Shown: positions 7,741 through 16,719, numbered from the stretch's first letter. The stretch: DNA of 29,042 nt from CAZIOH01 sp964540815 (GCA_964540815.1 CAZIOH010000085.1:1-29042), one strand, 5' to 3'. Program-made: numbers and translations. The notes: a model not told the origin generated them from the sequence alone.

Positions 7741-9162
7741 GCCGACGCGAACAAGGGATCCACGCAGACAAGGGTGTCGAAGACGGCTTCGTAGTCGACT
7801 GGATCGCCATCCCAGCCACAGGCGTTGACGTTCGGGTCGAGGGGCAAGGCGACCCCTCGTTCACCGCGGCCGACCAGGCTCGGTGTCTGGTCGGCCGCGA
7901 GCCCGGGGGATGGAACGTTTGGGATGGAGCGGCCCCGGGGGTCGGACCACTCGACCCCGCCGGATTCCGGATCGCGGCGTACACGAAAGCCACCCTCGTG
8001 CACGAGCCGGTGGTGGAACGAGCACAGCAAGGCCAGGTTCTGCAGCGAGGTCTCGCCACCGTTCGCCCAGTGACGGACATGGTGACCGTGGATGAAGCGA
8101 CGATTCGTGCATCCGGGGAAGCGACATCCAGCATCCCGCAGCCACAATGCCCGCCGGAGCGCGGCGGGAATGGCGCGACTCTGCCTGCCGATATCGAGCA
8201 CGTCCCCCACCACGGAGGCCTCGCCCGTCGGTTGACTCGTCATGATGGCCGGCACCAGGCCCCCATCGCAAGACACCCGACGGAACGCCTCGGCGGAGAG
8301 CAGAGTCCCGTCCTCCAGGAAGTCGTCCCAGTGAGCATCCGGACCCAGCAGGCTCTCGGAGAGGTGGATCACAATGCGGTACCGATCCCCTGCCCATCCC
8401 GGACGGGTAGGTTCGGGTGGTGAGCCCTCGACCACCTCCCCGGGTCCCGACGCACCGGGCCTCCCCGGTGACTCGATGTGTTCCTCGAGATGTCCTTTGA
8501 GGCTGGACTCGGCCATGAATAGCAACGCATCTGCCCGCCCAGGCATTGGAAGCCGCGGCTGGGAGGTGGCCGGATCCAGTTTCCAGCCGCCGCTGGCCGC
8601 CGTCCAGTGCTCCTGGGCCGCAACCGCCAGATCCGCCCGGGGCGCTGCGCCTGCCGGCGCTTCCGCGGAAGCGTCGACAGGCTCGCCCCGTCCCGGTCCC
8701 TCGGCCCCTCCCACCCGCTGGTTCGCATGAACTGACCGCGCAGCCCGCGATAGCGACGGCAGATGCGTTCAAGCTGAGCCCCGGTCGAACAGCCCGCCAT
8801 CTCGACCAGGCGCCCCTCCGTCTCGGGCGTCGCGACCCGGGCGATGGCCCGAACCTTGGCGTACGAATCTGCCCGGCAGCCAGAGCCTCATCGAGGATCG
8901 GTAGCTGACCCAACGCCCGCGCCACCCGAACCTTCTCGCGCGCAGTCCCGGGGTCGAGCCCGATTCTCCAGGTCAACCAGCGCGCGCAGCTCTGCGCCCC
9001 CTGGTGATGCCATTCCTCGGACCCATCGAACTGCCGGATACACGTCAACAGTCGATGGGTCCCCGCATCGAGCCGCGCAGCCAGCCACGCAATCTCATCC
9101 GCCAGCTCTCCAACCGAGACGGGAGGCGCACCCTCAACCTCCACACCCGCCAGCGCCTCCAT
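7737..9162 (-). pseudogene. DUF222-HNH endonuclease (13E12 type), frameshifted
   Basis: Three frames together make one protein. Frame one starts at ATG 9162 (or GTG 9168) and gives the DUF222 N-terminal part, with WHHQGAQSCARWLTWRIG and REKVRVARALG. Near 8862 the reading moves to a second frame that continues IARVATPETEGRLVEMAG and AQLERICRRYRGLRG; one missing T (CGTACGCC for expected CGTTACGCC) would explain this. Near 8700 it moves to a third frame with the HNH domain: CRFPGCTNRRF, HGHHVRHWANGGETSLQNL and LLCSFHHRLVHEGGF. Between the last two parts, the usual second half of DUF222 seems largely missing. Such proteins are predicted nucleases of unknown cell role. Two shifts plus a deletion point to decay, although draft-assembly errors could account for single-base shifts. 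Confidence 0.75.
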
Positions 9163-9171
9163 GACCACGCA

Positions 9172-9200
9172 ACTATACTAACGTTCAGCTATAGATGCAA
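9172..9200 (-). promoter_or_regulatory. Sigma-70-like promoter of the HNH gene, probably leaderless
   Basis: On the minus strand TTGCAT (9200-9195) and TATAGT (9177-9172) are separated by exactly 17 bases. The expected transcription start, about 9163-9167, falls at or just before the ATG at 9162, so the message would have almost no leader. The segment is strikingly AT-rich for this window, and its ends (CTATA and TATAG) form a partial dyad. Confidence 0.55.
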
Positions 9201-9486
9201 GCGAGCCCAATCGCTTTTTTGCCGCGCGCCTGGTGGGAGCGTCCGACGCTCCGTCCTCTGGGTAGGAACACATCAGCTGAGCCAAGGTCCTTAGCAAGCG
9301 GCGTGCCGGCGCAGTTTGGAGCCGAGATCCGGCCCGGGCCGACAGTCGGGGACGACACGACCAGACACGGTCGCCGCCGCGGTCCCGAGGGTCATCGCGA
9401 CAGCGCCTCAGGGCCCTGCCGTCCTAGTTGCGTAGCCACCCCAGGACGCGACGGACGAACTTCCGGCCCATGTACTAAGCTGCGGC
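9201..9486. other. Intergenic region between divergent HNH pseudogene and membrane protein gene
   Basis: No gene is seen here. A run of six T (about 9211-9216) and a TACTAA hexamer at 9473-9478, 8 bases before the next ATG, are the only marked features. Confidence 0.5.
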
Positions 9487-10203
9487 ATGGCCAACGACTC
9501 TGACGACTCCGTGCAGAAGCGAGCTGACGGCGTGAATAGCGAGCGCGACGATGCGGTCCCGCCGTCGGTGCGCGGGTGGTTCGTGGTGGACTTCGTCTTT
9601 TCGGCGCTGGTCGCGGGGGTGCCGCTCCTGCTCGTACCCGAGTTGCTGTTGCCGCGCCTCGGATGGTCCGCGGTCGATCCGGTCGCCACGCGTCTGGTCG
9701 GGGCGGCGCTGGTGGCCATCGGATGGCAGTCGTGGCGCAGCCGGCGATCGGGGCAGGAGGCCTACCGCGCGCTGCTCGGCCTCAAGGTGATCTGGTGCTC
9801 CCTCGGCATCGTGGGGCTGGTGGCTGCCATCGGCGCGGGGGCGCCGCAGGCGAGCTGGGCCCTGCTGGCGGTCCTCCTGCTCCTCGACGGTGTCTGGATC
9901 CACTACGCGATCCGCATCAAGAAGTTCGAAGCTGCCTTCGGAGGCACCTCGGCTCTCACCGGCGCGGTCCACCGCCTCGAAGATGAAGCCGACGAGGATC
10001 AAGACGCGACCACCGAGGATCGCGCGCGCGCCGCGCGAGCGGGAGCCCGAGCCCCGCAGGACAACCAGGATCCGGACGAAGATGCGGCGACCGAGGATCT
10101 GGGGCCCGTCCAGAGGCAGCCCCGGGTGGCCCCGCGCGGGCGCGGGCCAGCGACCCTCTCCGGGTCGTTCACTGGGCGGCCGCCGAACGACCCTTCCGCC
10201 TGA
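9487..10203 (+). CDS. Small predicted inner-membrane protein with charged C-terminal tail
   Basis: The protein has 238 residues. A hydrophilic N terminus of about 30 residues is followed by roughly four hydrophobic segments: WFVVDFVFSALVAGVPLLLV (about 31-50), then around 67-78, 98-118 and 122-136. The C-terminal 95 residues are highly charged, rich in Asp, Glu and Arg, and probably disordered in the cytoplasm. No family is recognised with certainty; the membrane part resembles small uncharacterised integral membrane proteins. The sequence TAAGCTGCGG just before the ATG (9476-9485) also occurs before the phosphatidyltransferase gene (2966-2975). Confidence 0.7.
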   Translation: MANDSDDSVQKRADGVNSERDDAVPPSVRGWFVVDFVFSALVAGVPLLLVPELLLPRLGWSAVDPVATRLVGAALVAIGWQSWRSRRSGQEAYRALLGLKVIWCSLGIVGLVAAIGAGAPQASWALLAVLLLLDGVWIHYAIRIKKFEAAFGGTSALTGAVHRLEDEADEDQDATTEDRARAARAGARAPQDNQDPDEDAATEDLGPVQRQPRVAPRGRGPATLSGSFTGRPPNDPSA

Positions 10204-10362
10204 AGGCCCTCATGCGTTCTGTCGCCCCCGTGGCGCGACCTCGAGCCGACGCCGTGGCTGCGATCACCAAGCCGGACCGAGCGCCGGGAACCCGAGCCGT
10301 TTCCCACCGCGCCGGCAACTCATGAACGAGGTGTGCCCTTGGGTCGATATTCCCCATTGAAC

Positions 10363-11328
10363 ATGCGGTTCCGATTGACCCTGCTCGCGTGCGCGTCCCT
10401 CGTGACCGGCTGTGCCCCGCTCCCGGATCCGGCGGCCGCCCCGGCGATCGCTGCCGCCGTGGGCCCTCGCCACCAGCGCGGAATCGAGGGCGGCGCGTTT
10501 CTCGCCTTCCATGGCCGCGCGGCCCAGATGGGAGATCTCCGCCAGATCGCGGCCAGCTATCGGGTCATTGCCGTGGACGCCGATCCGTCGAGTGGCCGCT
10601 TCTCGCGCGAGGACCTGGCGATCTTGCGTGGCGGCGGACGCAACGCGGTGCTCGGCTTCCTCGACATCGGCTTCTGCGATCGGACGCGCGGCCACTGGGC
10701 GACCGCGCCCGAGGGGCTGTTGCCCTGCGTGGCCAACCTCGCGGCGCAGATCGCCGCCCGCAACGATCGCCCCCAGCAGACCTGGATGGATCCCGAGGAT
10801 CCCGAGTACCAGCGCCTGATCGGCGAGTTCGTCGCGCCGCGGGTGGCGGCGGCCGGGGTCGACGGCTTCTTGCTCGGCGGGCTGGATCTCCTCGATCACG
10901 GGCCGGACGACGATGTTCCGTGTGACCAGGACTGCGTCGCGGGCGGTCTCGGGATCGTCGCGGGGTTGCGCAAGGAGTTCCCGGATCTGATCTTCGTGAT
11001 GGAGGGGGGCCTCTCCTGGATGGTCCGGGGAGCCCGGGTGGGCCACACCCACATGGCCTCGATGATCGACGGCGTGGTCGGCGAAGGGATCTACGCGCCC
11101 GTCTTCCAGCCAGACAAGGAAGCCGATCTGCTGGATTGGAAGCTGGATGGCGAGAAGGTCGCCTCCGCCGAGCACCGGACCTTCGCGGTCTTCACCGAGG
11201 ACTACGTGAATTCCTGCCAGGACGTGGCGGGCGCCCGAGCCATCTGGCAGTCCAGCCGGGCCCACGGCTTCTCCCCCTCCGTCGGGATGTCACCCATCAG
11301 CCGCGGCAAGCTCTGCCACTTCAACTGA
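10363..11328 (+). CDS. GH114/TM1410-like lipoprotein with altered conserved acids
   Basis: The protein has 321 residues from ATG 10363, chosen because it begins a clear lipoprotein signal (LLACASLVTGC, lipid cysteine C17); an upstream GTG at 10333 is less likely. The fold-level pattern matches TM1410-like TIM barrels of GH114, endo alpha-1,4-polygalactosaminidases: FLDIGFCDRTRGHW (99-112), WMDPEDPEYQRLI (141-153), GVDGFLLGGLDLLDH (165-179) and FVMEGG. In the family these places usually read SxGExxxYRxYW and GxDGxFLDxLD. Here the Glu after Gly is Phe, and the Asp after FL is Gly, so activity as a hydrolase is doubtful. Six further Cys residues suggest disulfides in the periplasm or on the surface. 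It is convergent with the barrel operon. Confidence 0.7.
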   Translation: MRFRLTLLACASLVTGCAPLPDPAAAPAIAAAVGPRHQRGIEGGAFLAFHGRAAQMGDLRQIAASYRVIAVDADPSSGRFSREDLAILRGGGRNAVLGFLDIGFCDRTRGHWATAPEGLLPCVANLAAQIAARNDRPQQTWMDPEDPEYQRLIGEFVAPRVAAAGVDGFLLGGLDLLDHGPDDDVPCDQDCVAGGLGIVAGLRKEFPDLIFVMEGGLSWMVRGARVGHTHMASMIDGVVGEGIYAPVFQPDKEADLLDWKLDGEKVASAEHRTFAVFTEDYVNSCQDVAGARAIWQSSRAHGFSPSVGMSPISRGKLCHFN

Positions 11329-11334
11329 AGCGGT

Positions 11335-11400
11335 GATCGTATCGGGGACGTGGCTCGCTGCCGCGGCGATCTTATCGGGGACGTGGCTCGCTGCCGCTCG
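11335..11400. repeat. Two-copy direct repeat of 33 bp
   Basis: Copies start at 11335 and 11368. Each contains ATCGGGGACGTGGCTCGCTG followed by CCGC; the second copy has CTT for CGT near its start and diverges in its last bases. Confidence 0.85.
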
Positions 11401-11487
11401 CACTTCCCCGCGCCCCTCTCGCTCCGCGCGGCAAAGCCGCGCTCCGCTCGCCTGATACTCCGCCATGCCGGCCGGAATGAGACGGCC

Positions 11488-11514
11488 CCTCTCCCCGCCC
11501 CGCGGGGCGAGGGG
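11488..11514. terminator. GC-rich hairpin, REP-like, between convergent genes
   Basis: The core GCCCCGCGGGGC is a perfect 12-base palindrome flanked by CTCCCC and GAGGGG, followed by AAAAG. It resembles the stem-loop at 21079-21105 and may act as a bidirectional terminator or repetitive extragenic element. Confidence 0.4.
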
Positions 11515-11610
11515 AAAAGATCGGCGAGGCTCAGTCTTCATCCGCGCTCAGCTTTCATTCGAAGGCCTCTCCCCGCTCCTCCGCAAGCCGCACGCGCTGA
11601 CCGCCCTCGA

Positions 11611-11634
11611 ACTCGGACTCGGACTCGGACTCGG
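11611..11634. repeat. 6-bp tandem repeat (ACTCGG, four copies)
   Basis: ACTCGG is repeated four times without error in non-coding DNA, a simple sequence repeat. Confidence 0.85.
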
Positions 11635-11804
11635 ACCCGCCCTCTCTCTGATGCTCTTCGGCGGAGCGCCAGAGCGAGCGCAGCGAGCGAGTCTTCCCCC
11701 GGGAGGTGCGGCTTCGCCGCGCCGGCCCACCTCAGCAAGCTCCGCCGGGGGGCACGTGGGGGGACGTCCGCGGCCCCCGCGCCGCCTGCGGCCCCCCGCG
11801 CCGC

Positions 11805-13721
11805 CTAGAACGCGATCTGCGCCGACAGGACCAGGAGGTTCTTGTCGGGGTGGAACTTGTTGCTGGTGACGTCGGTGATGAGGGCGTTCTCGAGGTCGGA
11901 GCCGAGGAAGTACCGGGTGTAGCTGAGCAGGATGTACTCGCGGCTCATCCAGCTCGAGTGGAAGACCAGGCGGGGGGAGATGGCCGAATAGCCGGCGGCG
12001 CTGTTCCCCCCGTCCGGCATGACCCGATCGAAGCGGAGCCCCGCCGAGAGGAAGCGCAGCCAGGAATACTGCAGCTCGACCCCGGCCTTGAGCTTGTCCG
12101 CGGTGCCAGACGCGGTCCCGTCCGCCAGCTTGTCTCCCGAGACGTGGTTGTACATGCCGAAGATGGCCAGGCTGAGGTCCCGGCCGGTCGCCGGCAACTC
12201 GAAGAGCGAGGCCGCGCGCAGGATGTACTGGAACAGGACGGTGTCCACCTGGCCGTTGTCACCCTGGGTCCCCGGAGCCACCACCGGCCACGTGCCCTGG
12301 ACCATGCCCAGCCGCTTGAAGGCTGGATTCAGGTAGCTCTGGGTCAGCCCCTGGCCGTTCACGAACTGGATGGCCTGCAGGGCGTCGCCGAGCGACAGCA
12401 CCGCCTTGGCGTCGAGGTGGGAGTAGCCGAGGTACGCATCACCGAAGCGGGGTGAATCGAGGTGACCCTCGAGCCCGCAGTTCCAGATGTGCGAGGGGTC
12501 GACGTTGGTGAGGTTACCGGTCGTGAAGGAGAGATCGTTGTTCGAGTACGAGTACATGCAGTGCGCGGCGACCATGGCCGCCGTGTCGAAGAACAAGGCC
12601 GCGTGGGCGTGTCCGAGCAGGTTGGTGCCCTGGGGCGTCGGCCCCTGGTCGGGCAGGTACCCGGTCATCTGCGGCGCCGAGCTCAACCAGGGGATGACCT
12701 CGAGCTTGGTGCCACCGCCCGCCTCGATGACGAGCTCGGTGTGCTCGTCGAGATCGATGTCGGCCAGCAGGTTGGCCCCCACCACCCGGGTTCGCCCGAA
12801 GAGGTAGGCGCTGTAGTAGCCCGAGCTCTGCTGGTTCGGCCCCGCGAGACCGTAGCGGTTCGAGAAGGCCCCCGCCGTCAAGGCCATCCCGCCGCGCCAC
12901 CCGAAGGCGTCGGCGAACTTCAACGTCACGTAGCCCTGCGAGATGGCGCCCATCGAATCGAGCTTCTTGTAACCGACGTCGAAGAAGGTCTCGGCCGACA
13001 GGATGATGGTGCCGCTCACCACCGCATTGCCGGCTGACACGTAGAGGGATGCGCTCGGCGTCGGCCGCAAGCCGACCGAGGTCCAGTCCCCGGGGTTTCC
13101 GCCCACGATGGCGTTGGCAGGCGAGTGCAGCTGGTAGCTCTGGTGCTGGTACAGGTCCTGGGAGACCGAGGACGGACCGATGCCCACGTTGAGCGGGGCG
13201 CGGAGATAGCCGTGCATGGTGAAGGTCCACCGCTTGGGCTTGAGGTTTGCGGTGCCCTCGTTGGAGGTGCTGACGAGGTCGGCCTCCCCCGAGAAGTCCG
13301 GGGCCGTGGGGTCGAGCCCCATGGTGGTCCGCAGGGGCTTGACCCGGCGCTTGCGCAGGACCCCGGCCGACGGAAAGATCGGGGCCGGGCCGTTGTTGGC
13401 GTGGGCGAGGGGCGCCGGCGCCGACGGGACCACCACGTTGCTGCTCTCGTTGGTGTCCTCGACGCTGGCCCCGACCTCGCCGGGCGGGACCTCGTCATCG
13501 GGCTTTGCCGCGGGCTTGGCGATGGCCCCCGGTCCGGGGGAGCCAGGCTGGTCGGCGGTGGCAGTCGTCGGCGCGGGGACCGGCGCAGGCCCGGACGCGG
13601 CTCTGGGCGGCCCCGCCCCCGCCCCCGGCGCCGGCGCCGGCGCCCCTTGGGCCTGCGTCGCCCCGAGGGTGACGAGAGTCCCCGCCATCAAGAGCATCAA
13701 CTGGATTCGGTGGTTGGTCAT
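11805..13721 (-). CDS. Outer-membrane beta-barrel protein, paralogue 2
   Basis: The protein has 638 residues. The signal peptide (IQLMLLMAGTLVTLGATQAQG) is followed by a Pro/Ala/Gly-rich segment of about 80 residues. From about residue 130 alternating hydrophobic and aromatic strands run to a C-terminal phenylalanine (LSAQIAF), the usual outer-membrane barrel end recognised by BamA. It is homologous to the next gene: GYVTLKF, GAFSNRYG, SGYY and YLFGRTR are shared in the same order, and both end with a calculated-strand pattern of SYTRY/SYTRF. No substrate can be named; a porin-like or polysaccharide-linked role is possible. It lies 15 bp downstream of its paralogue, in one operon. Confidence 0.82.
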   Translation of the reverse strand: MTNHRIQLMLLMAGTLVTLGATQAQGAPAPAPGAGAGPPRAASGPAPVPAPTTATADQPGSPGPGAIAKPAAKPDDEVPPGEVGASVEDTNESSNVVVPSAPAPLAHANNGPAPIFPSAGVLRKRRVKPLRTTMGLDPTAPDFSGEADLVSTSNEGTANLKPKRWTFTMHGYLRAPLNVGIGPSSVSQDLYQHQSYQLHSPANAIVGGNPGDWTSVGLRPTPSASLYVSAGNAVVSGTIILSAETFFDVGYKKLDSMGAISQGYVTLKFADAFGWRGGMALTAGAFSNRYGLAGPNQQSSGYYSAYLFGRTRVVGANLLADIDLDEHTELVIEAGGGTKLEVIPWLSSAPQMTGYLPDQGPTPQGTNLLGHAHAALFFDTAAMVAAHCMYSYSNNDLSFTTGNLTNVDPSHIWNCGLEGHLDSPRFGDAYLGYSHLDAKAVLSLGDALQAIQFVNGQGLTQSYLNPAFKRLGMVQGTWPVVAPGTQGDNGQVDTVLFQYILRAASLFELPATGRDLSLAIFGMYNHVSGDKLADGTASGTADKLKAGVELQYSWLRFLSAGLRFDRVMPDGGNSAAGYSAISPRLVFHSSWMSREYILLSYTRYFLGSDLENALITDVTSNKFHPDKNLLVLSAQIAF

Positions 13722-13736
13722 GGTCGGTGGCCCATT

Positions 13737-15728
13737 TCACAGTGACATGAGGACGGAGACGAGAAAGAGGTTCGGATCGGCGTAGACGTACTTGGGATCG
13801 CTGTAGGGCGAGTCCGGGAAGCTGTCCCGCCCGAGCGCGAAGCGCGTGTAGCTGACCATCACCTTCCGGGTGCTCTCCCAGTCGGGCAGGATCCACAGGT
13901 ACGGCGTGTACGCCGAGTAGCTCTGATCGGCATCGAGGGAGGTCGGCTGCACCCGATCGAAGCGAAACCCGAAGCTGAGGTTCCGGCTGGCCGCGAAGGC
14001 CACGTCGACGCCGTACTTGAGCTTGTTGTCGTCGATGGTGAAGGTCGAGAGCGCGGTGTTGGTCCCGTCGGTCGAGATCCCGGCCGCGCGCGACCCCGGT
14101 GGCTGCACCACCGCCCCGTTGTTCCGGTTGTCGGTGATCGACACGCCGGTCACCGGCGCGCTGTAGGCGTGGCTGTACATCCCGAACAGGGACAGCGCCA
14201 CGCCCCGCCCCCTGCGCGGCCGTCCCAGCAGCGAATTGGAGAAGGCCTTGTACTGGAAGAGGACGGTCTCCACCCGCCCCGAATCGTTGGGGAAGTACAG
14301 CGAGCCGCCGTACTGGCGCAGCTTGTTTCCGAAGTACTGGAGCTTGAAGTCGTAGCCGCGCCCCCCGTGAATCACGTTGAGCGCGTCGTTGAGCACCAGC
14401 AGGTTCTCCCCCCACACGTGGGAATAGCCGAGGAAGCCGTGGCCCCAGCGCGGGTGATCGAGGTGCACCTCGGCCCCGGCCGAGGACAGGCGGGCGCCGT
14501 CGATGCGACCGAAGACGGCCGTCCGCGCGTTGTCGTTGGGGGTCGAGGAGGTGAGGTAGTGGCCGGCGATCTTCAACCAGTCGTCGTTCCAGAGGGCGAC
14601 GTGCGCGTGCTGGACGAAGTCCGACCCGAGCGGGGCGGCCGGATCGCCCGGAATGAACATCTGCTTGGGTGGATTGCCGAACTTCCCGAGGATGTCGATC
14701 TCGGCCCCCGCGCCGTACTCGAACAGCAGCTCCCAGTGGTCGGTGAGATCGACGTCGCCCGTGATGGTCCCGCCCACCAGCCGGGTGCGACCGAACAGGT
14801 AGGTCCCGTAGTACCCGGAATTCACCTGGTAGGGGCCGGCGTACCCGTAGCGGTTGCTGAAGGCCCCGACCGAGACCGAGAGCCCCCCCGACCAGCCGAA
14901 CGGATTGAAGGCCTCGGGGAACTTGAGGGTGACGTAGCCCTGTCCAATCCCTCCGGTGGAGTCGAGATCGCTGTACCCCACGTCCGAGAAGGTGTTCATG
15001 GTCAGGATCAGCGTGGCGGCGACCCGCGCGTTCTGGATGGTGGCGCGCAGCGAAGCGGTGGAGTTGGGCGCGATGTTGATGTACGCCCAGTTGCTGGAGC
15101 TCATCCCCACGAGCCGCGCGGGCGAGTGCAGCTCGTAGGGCGGATCGACCGCGCCGGGGGGCGTGCCGTCCTTCGGGCCATAGCCGAGCCGCATGGGGGC
15201 CCGCAGGTATCCCTTGAGGACGAAGGACCAGTTGTCGGTGAGGCGCCCGGCCCGCCCGCCCTCCCCCAGCGAGGCGGTGGCGTCGAGCGAGTCCGCCTCG
15301 CTGCCGAGATCCCCGGTGGTCGGCGGCACGCCGACGGTCATCTTCAGGGTCTTCGAGCGCAGGCGCCGCGCGCCATCGGGTTGCGGAGGCAGCGCGATGA
15401 AGGTCTCCGCCGGAAGGGTGCCCGTCGCCGTCGCCCCCTCGCCCGCCGCCTCTCCCGCCGACACGCCCGCTTGCCCGGGAGGACCGCCAGCGCCGGGGCC
15501 GGCCGGCGAGACGGCGCCCGTGCTCCCCGAAGGAGCGGCCGCCGATGCTCCGGACGCCGTCGGCGAGGGCGATGCCGGCGATGCCGGCGATGCCGGCGAT
15601 GCGGCGGCACGGGCCCGCGTCGCCGAGGCGACGAGGCAGGTCGTCAGCAGCGCCATCAGGGTCCGCGCCGGTTTGCGCGTCACCCCTCTTCGCGAAGGCG
15701 ATCTCGAATCAGATCTCAAGTTGGGCAT
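13737..15728 (-). CDS. Outer-membrane beta-barrel protein, paralogue 1
   Basis: The protein has 663 residues. The N terminus is Arg-rich, with a signal peptide MALLTTCLVASATRARA starting at M25, so ATG 15656 is an alternative start. A Pro/Ala/Ser linker includes a 9-bp tandem repeat that encodes repeated ASP. The barrel region shares blocks with the following gene: GYVTLKF, GAFSNRYG, SGYY and YLFGRTR. It ends in VSVLMSL, with Leu where Phe is usual. It is the first gene of a two-gene operon divergent from the Cys-rich lipoprotein and GH28 genes, 312 bp away, which suggests shared control and a role at the surface in polysaccharide handling. Function is not known from sequence. Confidence 0.82.
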   Translation of the reverse strand: MPNLRSDSRSPSRRGVTRKPARTLMALLTTCLVASATRARAAASPASPASPASPSPTASGASAAAPSGSTGAVSPAGPGAGGPPGQAGVSAGEAAGEGATATGTLPAETFIALPPQPDGARRLRSKTLKMTVGVPPTTGDLGSEADSLDATASLGEGGRAGRLTDNWSFVLKGYLRAPMRLGYGPKDGTPPGAVDPPYELHSPARLVGMSSSNWAYINIAPNSTASLRATIQNARVAATLILTMNTFSDVGYSDLDSTGGIGQGYVTLKFPEAFNPFGWSGGLSVSVGAFSNRYGYAGPYQVNSGYYGTYLFGRTRLVGGTITGDVDLTDHWELLFEYGAGAEIDILGKFGNPPKQMFIPGDPAAPLGSDFVQHAHVALWNDDWLKIAGHYLTSSTPNDNARTAVFGRIDGARLSSAGAEVHLDHPRWGHGFLGYSHVWGENLLVLNDALNVIHGGRGYDFKLQYFGNKLRQYGGSLYFPNDSGRVETVLFQYKAFSNSLLGRPRRGRGVALSLFGMYSHAYSAPVTGVSITDNRNNGAVVQPPGSRAAGISTDGTNTALSTFTIDDNKLKYGVDVAFAASRNLSFGFRFDRVQPTSLDADQSYSAYTPYLWILPDWESTRKVMVSYTRFALGRDSFPDSPYSDPKYVYADPNLFLVSVLMSL
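15571..15600. repeat. 9-bp tandem repeat in barrel gene linker
   Basis: GATGCCGGC is repeated three times plus GAT, encoding repeated Ala-Ser-Pro on the minus strand. It is in frame, so copy-number change would alter linker length only. Confidence 0.85.
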
Positions 15729-16040
15729 CTTTGGTCCAAGGGATCCCCTCTATCGAAGCCAGACCGGGCAGCGAGCCGAGCGCGCGGGGCGATTTGCCGG
15801 AGTCGCTCGGGCTCCGAGGCGGCTGTTGGGTGTCCTCATGCCGAGAGCGCGGCTCATCACATGGGTCGCCGCCGGGCGGGCCCGTCACGTCCGGCCGCGC
15901 CGGGCTTGCCCCGGCGAGCGGGCCGCCTCTCCCCGGACCGTGAGCCACGTCGGATGCCTGTGGACACCCGGATCCGCAATACATACGGCTGCGGTCATTC
16001 CTGGCCCAGACACCGAACCCGCAGAAAGGTTAGGAACGGC
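15729..16040. other. Divergent promoter region between barrel operon and lipoprotein-GH28 operon
   Basis: This 312-bp region holds no supported gene. It must contain promoters in both directions; none is clear by eye. A ribosome site TAGGA (16031-16035) precedes the ATG at 16041. Confidence 0.5.
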
Positions 16041-16679
16041 ATGAAGAATCGACTGGCTCAGATAGTTGGTGTCGCGGCGTTGGTCCTCGAGGCGGCGCTG
16101 CTGTTCGGCTGCTCGTCGAGCAGCAAGGGAGGCGCTGGCGACGCCTCCGCCGTCACGACCGGCTCGGGCGGCGCCACAGGCACCGGCGCCAACACCGGGA
16201 CGGGCGGCGCGACCGGAGCGACCGGCGACGCCGGGGCGGCCACGCCCAAGTACGCCGCCGCATGCGTCAGCGTCAGCAACAAGGCCGCCTGCGACATGGC
16301 CTCATCGACCCCTTGTGCCAACACCTGTGGGCCGAACAAGACCGGGTACAAGAACTGCGATTGCGTGGCCGGAGCCTGGAGCTGTCCGGTCTGCGCCTAC
16401 GAGAGCGGCGTCGACTTCAGCTGTTACAACGTGAACGATGCCACCCCCCTGTGTCCGGCCGATCCGACCGACCTCAGCGGGATGGGTCTGCCGCTCTCCG
16501 GCGCCTCCTGCACCCAGGCGGACTGCAAGCCCTGCGGCTCCAAGGCCCAGAACGCCTACCGCGACACGAGCGGGAGCCCCAAGCAGGGCTTCTGTGTCTG
16601 CGTCCACGCCGACCCGACCATGCCGGGGAAGTACTCCTGCACCAGCATCAAGGAATACCCGCCCGCCGCGCTCCAGTGA
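16041..16679 (+). CDS. Cys-rich secreted lipoprotein
   Basis: The protein has 212 residues. The signal peptide ends in AALLFGC with lipid cysteine C24. A Ser/Gly/Ala/Thr linker (about 25-68) is followed by a compact domain with 16 cysteines, an even number that fits eight disulfides in the periplasm or outside the cell. The start of the domain (CVSVSNKAACDMASSTPC, then CGPNKTGYKNCDC) is of a kind common in myxobacterial lipoproteins of unknown function. It lies 40 bp before the GH28 gene on the same strand, so the two are probably co-transcribed. A substrate-binding or enzyme-anchoring role is inference. Confidence 0.72.
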   Translation: MKNRLAQIVGVAALVLEAALLFGCSSSSKGGAGDASAVTTGSGGATGTGANTGTGGATGATGDAGAATPKYAAACVSVSNKAACDMASSTPCANTCGPNKTGYKNCDCVAGAWSCPVCAYESGVDFSCYNVNDATPLCPADPTDLSGMGLPLSGASCTQADCKPCGSKAQNAYRDTSGSPKQGFCVCVHADPTMPGKYSCTSIKEYPPAALQ

Positions 16680-16719
16680 CGCGCCGAGCCCTCCACCTCG
16701 AGCCCAAAGGACTCGCCCC

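Larger units (their letters stand above)
11329..11804. other. Repeat-rich non-coding region between convergent genes
   Basis: No gene is supported. It contains a 33-bp direct repeat (11335-11400), a GC-rich hairpin (about 11488-11514) and a 6-bp tandem repeat (11611-11634). Short open frames here are low-complexity and look like chance. Confidence 0.6.

Noticed and set aside
11350..11869. Open frames of 60-150 codons in the repeat-rich gap
   Set aside because: They are made of Arg/Ala/Pro-rich low-complexity sequence, overlap repeats and lack ribosome sites.
14169..15700. Long plus-strand frame running into the Cys-rich lipoprotein
   Set aside because: The first part is antisense to the barrel gene; the real lipoprotein begins at ATG 16041 with a signal peptide and ribosome site.
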